Shown: positions 55,929 through 64,000 of the stretch, piece by piece
Layout: each line of letters opens with the position of its first letter
Position numbering within the stretch: position 1 is the stretch's first letter
Assembly (NCBI RefSeq): GCF_963678635.1
Contig: NC_087071.1
Coordinates: 35,207,680-35,271,679, forward strand
Length of the DNA stretch: 64,000 nucleotides
Reading direction: 5' to 3'
Source of the DNA: Symsagittifera roscoffensis
Lineage: Eukaryota; Xenacoelomorpha; Acoela; Convolutidae
The notes under the pieces: model-generated
Told to the model about the DNA's origin: nothing
Seen by the model: the letters and a program-made list of their open reading frames with translations, nothing else
Databases searched by the model: none
Program-made: the position numbers and the translations under genes

Positions 55929-56581
55929 GCTATTTTGAAAAGATATAATAAAAGGCCTACTGAATTTATTTAGGACCTTGATAAAACTAACAGATTTAAA
56001 AAGATTCGTGTTAGATGTTAGTGTGATTATCATTTTTCCTGATGATTCTTATAAAAATTGTCCGGGAACCTGATCAGATTTAAAGAGACAACCAGAAGAA
56101 AATTTCAAGGTACTGTTGAAATTTGATGAGAATTATCGGACTTATTCAGATTTTTTGAAACTGGGCCAAGAAAACTTAAGTACCTGAATAACTAATAAAT
56201 CCTTATAAAAATCCTTAAGTACTTGAATGACTGAAAAATTTTAAGCGCGAGGAAAAATTGCTTGGGCAATTTTTTTGAAAATACCCTTTCTCTGCAAACA
56301 ATTCCAACACAACTCAAACGCCACTGAGTTGAGCTCTTAAGAAACAATCATTGTTAGATCCAGCCAAATTGGACTGTTTCTCCCAATTTCTTGACAAATC
56401 GAACACTTTTTGAAGGCCAAAGACCGACAATAAAGTTCACATTCATCGCGCAGTTAACCTCATCGTTAACTACGATTGCAACTCAAACGAAGGTTCCACT
56501 CTAAGCTCAATATATGTTTTCAACCAGATCATTATCGATTTTATTATACAACATAGCTGGTCTAATACCTTTCGCTTTTCT
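55929..56581. other. Spacer, nothing clear
   Basis: TCCTTATAAAAATCCTTAAGTACTTGAAT-like words are repeated in a short stretch (56175-56235). I see no gene. Confidence 0.35.
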
Positions 56582-56881
56582 TCAGGGAATTTTGGAATTT
56601 TGGTCAGCAAACTGGACTGGACGTTTTTGGACCCTTTTGGGTTGATTAAAATGACTGATATGAACTGATTCGTACTGAAGACACACGCAGTTTATATGAG
56701 GCTGAATTTCGACAGATAAGCCGACGCAAGTCTTACAGGTCTTCGCCGCTTCGTCGCAAAAAAGGAGCATTTCATCAGAAATCCACTCTGACAACTCACA
56801 GATCTTCGTACCCCAGGACAGATAAGTTAAGATTATTTTCGATAGCTCACTGGTGAACGAGTTTTTAAATAACATTGACAT
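56582..56881 (-). pseudogene. 99-codon exon-like frame, paralogue of 12904-13203
   Basis: This ATG-initiated minus frame (MSMLFKNSFTSELSK...) contains ISDEMLLFCDEAAKTCKTC and later NCVCLQYESVH and QFADQNSKIP. The second half aligns with 12904-13203. TGTCGGGACAG-type sequence upstream gives no clear promoter. Function is unknown. The Cys pair pattern (C-x-x-C) is not shared with the paralogue. Confidence 0.4.
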
Positions 56882-57084
56882 TTAATTTGCAGTTTTGAAA
56901 CTATCTATACCTAAATCTCTATCTCACGGAACATTGGGTCAAAAGCCTTGACATATGATACATATTTTATCCACTTTGTTGTGTGAGATCGAACTATTTT
57001 TGAATGCATGACTAATCACGGTAGTTTCAACTTTCCCAATTGACCTATAACCTTTCAAGCTTTCACTTTTTCTCTAGACTGCCT

Positions 57085-57195
57085 CAATGAATCAACCCTT
57101 AATCAGCAGCTCTGACAGGGGCCGGTTATCAGATCACCGATAAAACAACATTTCTGAGAGTTCATCCCAACTCTATTTCGCGGACAACATTTCTA
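57085..57195. repeat. Partner of 13490-13625
   Basis: See the segment at 13490-13625 for the aligned words. The spacing from the 99-codon frame is similar (about 200-290 bp) in both places, which supports one longer duplicated segment. Confidence 0.55.
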
Positions 57196-57649
57196 GAACT
57201 TCATAAAATCTGCAATCAAACTACATCAATCAATTTTTTTTTATCAATTCATGTTTCTGATACAGTAGCAGAAAAACTTTATCTGCGTCACGAAAAGCAT
57301 TTTTTGTCAGAGCTGAAAATTTTGATGAGATTCACGAACATTTCACGACAATAATAATCAGAATGCAGCAGAAAGGCGATAAAAAATCCGAAAAATACGA
57401 GAACACTTTTTTGTCGATCAACACACCCAAGCTCTTTTTCATATCAATTTTTTCCGTAAACCATACATGGTGCGCGTTTTGTTTCAATCACATGAAATGA
57501 AAATTTTTAAGAAGGCTCACGGAAGTTCAAAAGTAAATTAATTAGGATGTGTCGTTAACCAGTGCGTCCCTCCATTTTATCACAAGTGTGGGCTCTTTTT
57601 TCGAAAACTTTATATATTTTTTTTCAATTCTGGAAAAGAAGGAAAATCC

Positions 57650-58275
57650 TGATGAAGAATAGCTTACTAAACAACCTTGTCTGAGGTTACAACAAACTTA
57701 ATTATTCTACCATATCACAATTTTTTACTGTTGCAGCTTCAATCTAAATAACAGAAAATTTCATTGCAGATGCAAATTTTAAAAATGGCCCTTCAATTGA
57801 TATATTTGTATTAAATGAGTTCGCAACACAATTCAATTACTTTTTGAAATGAATTTTTTTTTTCGAGAAGTAAAGTGGTTGTTTTCCTTGTAGGGCCCAT
57901 ATTTTGGTATTTTCTGGCCACGATTTGCTGTTTAAACTCTTTTCCATATTTTGCCCCCCTCAAAAACATAAACCAAAAAATTGTTTTAAATTTGTTCTCT
58001 TGGATACTTTTTTCGGACCGAAAATGAGGAACCTGAAAAAATGATTTTGTTGTCAATCTGTTTGTTTTGTTGAAATATTTTTTGTTTTGTGTTTTTGAAA
58101 TTGTGTGCCATCTAGCAGAATCTGTCCGTTAGGCGCTCCATGTTGAAATTAAGTTGGCAAGTAATGAAACTCGGACTTCCAATACAACCAGCCATAGAGT
58201 TCTGTGACGCCCAAATGGTTTAAAAAAACAATCATATGCCAGGCTTTGAATATATCAGAACATCGAAACCAAAAA
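57650..58275 (+). pseudogene. Decayed paralogue of the 27.5 kb secreted-protein gene
   Basis: 57690-57800 aligns with the 5' flank of the live copy (GTTGCAACTTCAATCCAAAT versus GTTGCAGCTTCAATCTAAAT). Most of exon 1 is missing. 58015-58110 resembles the end of the intron. 58115-58275 aligns with exon 2 (TTAGGCGTTCCATAT versus TTAGGCGCTCCATGT, then CAGCCTTGGATAT versus CAGGCTTTGAATAT) but carries stops. A 246-base minus frame here (58056-57811) is incidental. Confidence 0.65.
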
Positions 58276-58989
58276 TTTTCCGAGAAAATTGGTATTAAAA
58301 CGTGATAACTAAATCGCTAGTATATGTGGCAAAACACTTTACATTAAATGAATTGAAGTTTCCATTAGAAATCTGAAATTTTTCAACAATATGCTTAACT
58401 TTTGATGCGTTGAGATTGATATCATACAGCATTCACTTTAAAATTTTGTGCCTTGTGACAAAAACAATTTGACAAACATCCAAAATAATCCGTGGCTGGA
58501 ACACAATAAACGCAAAATGACCCGTGAAGAAAGCACTAGTTTAGCGATTTCACAGGTTGACTTTTTTCAACGGCTTTTTACTCGAATACGGTTCGATCTA
58601 TGCTTGCACTTTTTGACCAATCAAGTTTATTTCAAAATCAATGCTTGAAACTGCAAAAAATGATCGTTAATCTTAAAGGTGATCTTTTAACCTTTATGTT
58701 GCTCTTGATCTAAGCTTCAATCAGATTGGATACCTGTCAAAAGTACATCGCCTTTTGGCACATTTGAGCTTCAGTCGGTGTATGTTTTTATTGAAAGTAA
58801 TTCCCAATTCATCTTCGTAACCAATTCTGTTTTTATTTAGCTTAGTTATCTTAAGCCAACGTTCTTAATCTTTTCTTAGATAAAAAAACTACTAGTTAGT
58901 TTAGTAGAGATCCATTATCGAATCGAGTCCTACACTAGTCTTAGCTTAAGTATCCCAACGTCTTAACTTCTTCATTACCTTTGTCTGTA
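58276..58989. other. Spacer, possible 5' untranslated part of the next element
   Basis: A 66-codon plus frame at 58448-58648 starts with GTG and has no known motif. 58840-58989 (CTTAGTTATCTTAAGCC... CTTTGTCTGTATCATAG) could belong to the LTR or leader of the following retrotransposon, but no matching downstream copy lies in the window. Confidence 0.35.
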
Positions 58990-59007
58990 TCATAGCAAAA
59001 TTTTAAC

Positions 59008-59850
59008 ATGGCACAGTCAAACGAGACGAATCTACGACGTAAAGAAATTTTTTGGAGCAACGCATGAATCAAGAATCATCAAGACAGTGGAAAAATGGGC
59101 GAAAAAATTTCAACTAACAATTATCGCTCAAGATTCCGTGAGTATTGAAGATGTGGTTAATCCACTGGTGAGGTCCGAATTAATATACCCCATCCCAGAA
59201 ACATCGGAGTCTTCCGACGATCAAAACCGTCGGGCAGAAAAAGAAGAACGATACAAACAAGCATTACAAGCCTACAATGAAGAAGCGAGGAGGCGGAAAG
59301 CGGAAGATAACGCAAAGTTTAATGGTCTACAAATTGTTGACATCGACAAGAATTTAAAATCGCAACTGTACTTGGCACTTGGAAAATAAGGACAAAATTG
59401 TTTCGCATACAAAACCCCGGTAAAGGAATAATTTATATTTATTTGCAGAAGTTTGGGAATTACTAAAAAACTGCATTCACGATAACAACAAGTTTGACTT
59501 ACGAATGATGCAAATTGTTGACAGAAAGAGTCAATTGCAAACTGGGTGATTTGGAGACCGAATTAGTCAGAGATATCTTTAATACGATTATGAGAAATGT
59601 AGAAATCCGGAAAGAGTTGTGCATTGAATATCTGACCCCAGAAATGTGTTAGCCTACGTACTAGTCCACGAGAAATGCACGAAAATACACCAATGGTTTA
59701 GAAAACTCCCTGTTTGTAACTCTGTACAAAAACACATTATGCAAAAAACGAAACAACTCTAAATTCTGTAGAAAGTAATAAATGTAGAAATTGTGGCCTA
59801 CTCAAGAGATACCCGCAGGATAACTCCGAGTTCGAAGTAGATGTGGAAGA
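59008..59850 (+). pseudogene. gag: gag of retrotransposon 2, copy 1
   Basis: The ATG start MAQSNETNLRRKEIFW soon meets a stop. A 100-codon frame (59087-59389) then carries KWAKKFQLTIIAQDSVSIED and a charged helix, ALQAYNEEARRRKAEDN. Later pieces include LRMMQIVDRKSQL and TELVRDIFNTIMRN (capsid-like helices), and CRNCG near 59793-59810, part of a zinc knuckle. A one-base loss at about 59640 (GAAATGTG versus GAAATTGTG in copy 2) breaks the capsid frame here. Confidence 0.75.
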
Positions 59851-60729
59851 TTTTTCAGTCCTAGCTGTAGATAATTCGAAGGAGGAATCAGAACAGTGTT
59901 TATTCATCAAGGACTTGAACTGAAGAAGACATTGATGGTATCAATTGGTTTATTTCAATCCTTACCTAACCAAAGTACAAATTGACTGAGCCAGCCCGGT
60001 GCAATTCACGAAAAAGGATCTACTTCGCGAACTCAAGATAAGAGACAAATTTCTAAAGGTAGAAGCAGTTGATGAGATCACAAGAAAGGTGTAACAAGGC
60101 CTCGGGAGCACGATAACTATCATCGAAAAAGTCACAGCGAGGATATAATCGAAGCGAGGGGACGCCAATGATGAAAAACTCTTTATTACTAAAGAGGCAG
60201 AAAAAAACTTACAGTGAAATGAAATACTTCCAAAAGAAGGAATAAAGGTCTCACAGAAGAAGGCTCTACCTGCAGTGTCAGATGCATGGAAGATCCCTGA
60301 GAAAACACCGGGTGAATCCCGGGTCGCGATAGAAGTAAACCAGATAAAATTTGAATTTGACAGTCGACACGCCACTCCAACGTGAGTTCAAACTGTATAA
60401 ATCCAATCCGTTTCCAAAAATTTTAAAAAGAACAGGTAGATTCAAAAATTGTATTGCAAGCACATATTTTAACAATTTTTTTAAAACAATTCAGGTAAAA
60501 GGCGCGCGTATATCACACCTACTCCCTAAACTGAAATTATGCATTGATCAGTTACTTAGCTAGGGAGATATTGAAAATGTCCAGATGCCAGTTGTTCAGA
60601 AGATTGTTTTTATTTCACCCATCTTTATTACAGGAAAAAGGGAGGGGCCAATTAAACTGGCTCTACACTCAAAACTACCTAACAATCAAATATTTCGCAA
60701 CAGATATGAAATGCCCATTTTTTTGAACT

Positions 60730-61160
60730 AAATGAAAACGTCGCTTCAACAGTCAGCGGTCACGACGAAAACAAAATTTGGTTTTCATCTATTGACCTAA
60801 AGTCATATCGCATACAGTCAGATACAGCTGTCAAAAAAATCAAAATCAAGTAACCAATGCAGTTTTAATATTGTGGGAGGAGATGTTGCAAACTCATACC
60901 GTTTTAAAATGGGATTTTACGGATTAGGCGATATGCCGAATGAAAATCAACGGATTATGGACCGTCTAACGGAAAAACTACCAAATATACACTGTTACTT
61001 AAACGACATTTTAATCGCTAAAGAACACTGCCTAGCTAAAGTCACAGCGTCGTCCCTAGCTAAAGGTAGCGCTAAAGAACACTGCAATTTATTTCTTGAC
61101 CTTCTACAAACTTTGGACGACAAAGGACTAGCCATAAAATAGGGAAAATGTATTTTTTGA
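60730..61160 (+). pseudogene. Reverse transcriptase remnant, copy 1
   Basis: Frames include FSSIDLKSYRIQ-like sequence near 60785 (out of frame) and then 60873-61142: GGDVANSYRFKMGFYGLGDM, QRIMDRLTEKLPNIHCYLND and a downstream LLQTLDDKGLAIK. In the catalytic box the usual Y/F-x-D-D reads YLND, so the first catalytic aspartate is replaced by asparagine; copy 2 reads YLSD. An inserted duplicated AKEHCLAKV / AKEHCN segment (CTAAAGAACACTGC at 61018 and 61072) follows. The enzyme is inactive. Confidence 0.85.
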
Positions 61161-61377
61161 CCCAGGATAAAGACTGGTTGAGGATCAAAATTGACGCGAA
61201 GGGGACCGCTCCTTTAGTCCATAAATCAAACATTAAATCAAAAAAAAGTCTATTCTTACCAAACATAACGTAGTTATAGGGGCACTGAAACTCGCCTCAA
61301 ACGGTGGGCAGAGAATCATCAAGACAGTTGAAAAATGGGCGAAAAAATTTCAACTAACAATTATCGCTCAAGATTCC

Positions 61378-62130
61378 GTGAGTATTGAAGATGTGGTTAA
61401 TCCACTGGTGAGGTCCGAATTAATATACCCCATCCCAGAAACATCGGAGTCTTCCGACGATCAAAACCGTCGGGCAGAAAAAGAAGAACGATACAAACAA
61501 GCATTACAAGCCTACAATGAAGAAGCGAGGAGGCGGAAAGCGGAAGATAACGCAAAGTTTAATGGTCTACAAATTGTTGACATCGACAAGAATTTAAAAT
61601 AGCAACTGTACTTGGCACTTGGAAAATAGGGACAAAATTGTTTCGCATACAAAACCCCGGTAAAGGAATAATTTATATTTATTTGCAGAAGTTTGGGAAT
61701 TACTAAAAAACTGCATTCACGATAACAACAAGTTTGACTTACGAATGATGCAAATTGTTGACAGAAAGAGTCAATTGCAAACTGGGTGATTTGGAGACCG
61801 AATTAGTCAGAGATATCTTTAATACGATTATGAGAAATGTAGAAATCCGGAAAGAGTTGTGCATTGAATATCTGACCCCAGAAATTGTGTTAGCCTACGT
61901 ACTAGTCCACGAGAAATGCACGAAAATACACCAATGGTTTAGAAAACTCCCTGTTTGTAATTCTGTACAAAAACACATTAAGCAAAAAACGAAACAACTC
62001 TAAATTCTGTAGAAAGTAATAAATGTAGAAATTGTGGCGTACTCAAGAGATACCCGCAGGATAACTCCGAGTTCGAAGTAGATGTGGAAGATTTTTCAGT
62101 CCTAGCTGTAGATAATTCGAAGGAGGAATC
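61378..62130 (+). pseudogene. gag: gag of retrotransposon 2, copy 2
   Basis: This is the same reading as copy 1. The first frame ends early at a TAG where copy 1 has TCG (about 61600). The capsid frame 61755-62003 is intact here: DLETELVRDIFNTIMRNVEI and TPEIVLAYVLVHEKCTKIHQ. Complementary damage in the two copies shows that mutations accumulated after duplication as well as before it. Confidence 0.75.
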
Positions 62131-62999
62131 AGAACAGTGTTTATTCATCAAGGACTTGAACTGAAGAAGACATTGATGGTATCAATTGGTTTCTTTCAAT
62201 CCTTACCTAACCAAAGTACAAATTGACTGAGCCAGCCCGGTGCAATTCATGAAAAAGGATCTACTTCGCGAACTCAAGATAAGAGACAAATTTCTAAAGG
62301 TAGAAGCAGTTGATGAGATCACAAGAAAGGTGTAACAAGGCCTCGGGAGCACGATAAATATCATCGAAAAAGTCACAGCGAGGATATAATTGAAGCGCTG
62401 GGACGCCAATGATGAAAAACTCTTTATTACTAAAGGGGCAGAAAAAAACTTACTGTGAAATGACATACTTCCAAAAGTAGGATAAAAGGTCTCACAGAAG
62501 AAGGCTCTACCTGCAGTGTCAGATTCATGGAAGATCCCGGAGAAAACACCGGGTGAATCCCGGGTCGCGATAGAAGTAAACCAGATAAAATTTGAATTTG
62601 ACAGTCGACACGCCACTCCAACGTGAGTTCAAACTGTATAAATCCAATCCGTTTCCAAAAATTTTAAAAAGAACAGGTAGATTCAAAAATTGTATTGCAA
62701 GCACATATTTTAACAATTTTTTGAAAACAATTCAGGTAAAAGGCGCGCGTATATCAACACACCTACTCCCTAAACTGAAATTATGCATTGATCAGTTACT
62801 TAGCTAGGGAGATATTGAAAATGTCCAGATGCCAGTTGTTCAGAAGATTGTTTTTAATTCACCCATCTTTATTACAGGAAAAAGGGAGGGGCCAATTAAA
62901 CTGGCTCTACACTCAAAACTACCTAACAATCAAATATTTCGCAACAGATATGAAATGCCCATTTTTTTGAACTAAATGAAAACGTCGCTTCAACAGTCA

Positions 63000-63355
63000 G
63001 CGGTCACGACGAAAACAAAATTTGGTTTTCATCTATTGACCTAAAGTCATATCGCATACAGTCAGATACAGCTGTCAAAAAAATCAAAATCAAGTAACCA
63101 ATGCAGTTTTAACATTGTGGGAGGAGATGTTGCAAACTCATACCGTTTTAAAATGGGATTTTACGGATTAGGCGATATGCCGAATGAAAATCAACGGATT
63201 ATGGACCGTCTAACGGAAAAACTACCAAATATACACTGTTACTTAAGCGACATTTTAATCGCTAAAGAACACTGCCTAGCTAAAGTCACAGCGTCGTCCC
63301 TAGCTAAAGGTAGCGCTAAAGAACACTGCAATTTATTTCTTGACCTTCTACAAAC
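63000..63355 (+). pseudogene. Reverse transcriptase remnant, copy 2
   Basis: This is the equivalent of 60760-61112, with GGDVANSYRFKMGFYGLGDM and YLSDILIAKEHC. It ends at LLQT, where it is joined in frame to integrase-end sequence. Confidence 0.85.
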
Positions 63356-63723
63356 TGAAAATTATAAAATGTTTAAGGACTGTAATTCAACAATCACTGA
63401 ATTACTCTCCTTTTGAAGCACATTTCCGTAGATCACCAAATATTATTTGGCACAATCTGGTGAAATTTCCATCTTCAAAAAAACTTGGATTGGAACAAAA
63501 CGCTATTTTGTATAGATAAAGGAAGAAAACTAATGTGCCGGGACAGACGAAATGACTGCGACGCTCCTGATGATACAGAAGACGGACACTTGGACGACGA
63601 ATCCTTCTCATCAGACGACATTGCAAACGCTACCAGATACGTGCCAACAAGCTCGCGCTCTCCAGTGAATGTTCTTTCCCGCTCAGAGAAACGAAAAGCT
63701 GTAGGCGTGGCCAAGACAAGTTA
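63356..63723 (+). pseudogene. Integrase C-terminal tail of retrotransposon 2
   Basis: The reading ENYKMFKDCNSTITELLSF meets a stop, then NYSPFEAHFRRSPNIIWHNL (another frame), then 63485-63724: MDWNKTLFCIDKGRKLMCRD, APDDTEDGHLDDES, SSRSPVNVLSRSEKRKAVG. The YSPFEAHFRR-P-N block and the following acidic/basic tail are typical of the end of this type of gypsy integrase. The entire RNase H and integrase core is deleted between RT and this tail. Confidence 0.75.
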
Positions 63724-64000
63724 AAACTTCTTGATTTTATGTTTAAATATAATTATCTATTAAATTTAAATTGGCTGTTAGTTTGTTTTTAAAACATTCG
63801 TGAAGTGACAAAATGCTTTTGCTTTTTTTCTGCAGCTATTGAAAAATGAGGTTGTTCTCAGATCTTGCTGAAAATTATTGGAAAATAATGGTTTGACATG
63901 CACCCATTTTTTATTCACAGTATTGATTGAACAGAGATTCACAAATCATTATTTAACACTATTGCTGAACCACTTGAAACAGGGGATCAACAGCACCCAA
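63724..64000. other. AT-rich end of window
   Basis: No gene or repeat is seen. The sequence may include the 3' end of retrotransposon 2, but no terminal repeat can be paired. Confidence 0.4.

Larger units (their letters stand above)
58990..63723 (+). mobile_element. Second Ty3/gypsy-like retrotransposon, broken and duplicated
   Basis: This is a plus-strand element with gag (ATG at about 59008), a zinc-knuckle remnant, RT blocks and an integrase tail. It is a different family from 703-6739. 59072-61311 is repeated as 61312 onward with a 2240 bp period. Copy 2 loses homology at about 63355 and jumps to the integrase C-terminus. Both copies carry multiple stops and frameshifts. Confidence 0.88.

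Noticed and set aside
58840-59007. 5' LTR of retrotransposon 2
   Set aside because: The position is right, but no second copy lies in the window and no TG...CA boundaries could be paired, so I did not annotate it as an LTR.
59962-60375. 137-codon minus-strand frame (repeated at 62203-62616)
   Set aside because: It is antisense to the retrotransposon 2 protease/pol region and repeated only because the element is duplicated. The plus strand carries the recognised domains.
1-64000. tRNA and rRNA genes
   Set aside because: I scanned by eye for A/B-box plus cloverleaf patterns and for conserved rRNA blocks and found none I could support. A covariance-model scan would be decisive.

Overview
The window looks like a piece of an animal (metazoan invertebrate) genome. 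It is AT-rich, almost free of long open frames, and full of decayed transposable elements, fold-back sequences and duplicated segments. Short exon-like open stretches are preceded by pyrimidine-rich ...cag acceptor sites. Nothing suggests bacterial organisation: there are no operons, tRNAs, rRNAs or CRISPR arrays. I cannot name the lineage. The Ty3/gypsy polymerase types present occur widely in invertebrates.

Layout. 1-240 is a copy of a dispersed repeat marked by TCTTAATACAT and a poly-C run. 703-6739 is a broken but fairly young Ty3/gypsy-like retrotransposon on the minus strand. It has gag with zinc knuckles, protease, RT, RNase H and integrase, and its flanking direct repeats carry the gag start. 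About 7471-23125 is a large inverted duplication. Its arms (7471-8890 and 19150-23125) share decayed coding and a 33-36 bp minisatellite. The right arm was later hit by a hAT-type element (19349-19751) and by about 2 kb of other DNA. Between the arms lie two copies of a palindrome-rich element with CCCGGGTTGACC ends, and low-copy pseudo-coding pieces. A further hAT-type copy with its target duplication sits at 24286-24627.

27517-28696 holds the best candidate for a live cellular gene: a secreted protein in two exons whose second exon resembles the end of a C-type lectin-like domain. A wrecked paralogue lies at 57650-58275. About 31.4-48.8 kb is, in my reading, a tandem array of at least four decayed copies of an unrecognised minus-strand gene. 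It is recognisable by protein motifs repeated in the same order, and one 3.09 kb block (41929-45015) was recently duplicated as 45020-47680. Large hairpins occur at 31236-31409 and 38144-38346.

49.8-52.7 kb holds exon-like fragments on the plus strand. It runs into a young three-unit tandem repeat of 867 bp (52762-55362). 56582-58275 repeats, in decayed form, sequences seen at 12.9-13.6 kb and 27.4-28.7 kb. 58990-63723 is a second Ty3/gypsy-like retrotransposon, broken and itself duplicated with a 2240 bp period. Copy 2 jumps by deletion from RT to the integrase tail. No set of genes in the window forms a pathway. The main story is repeated segmental duplication, often inverted, followed by decay.
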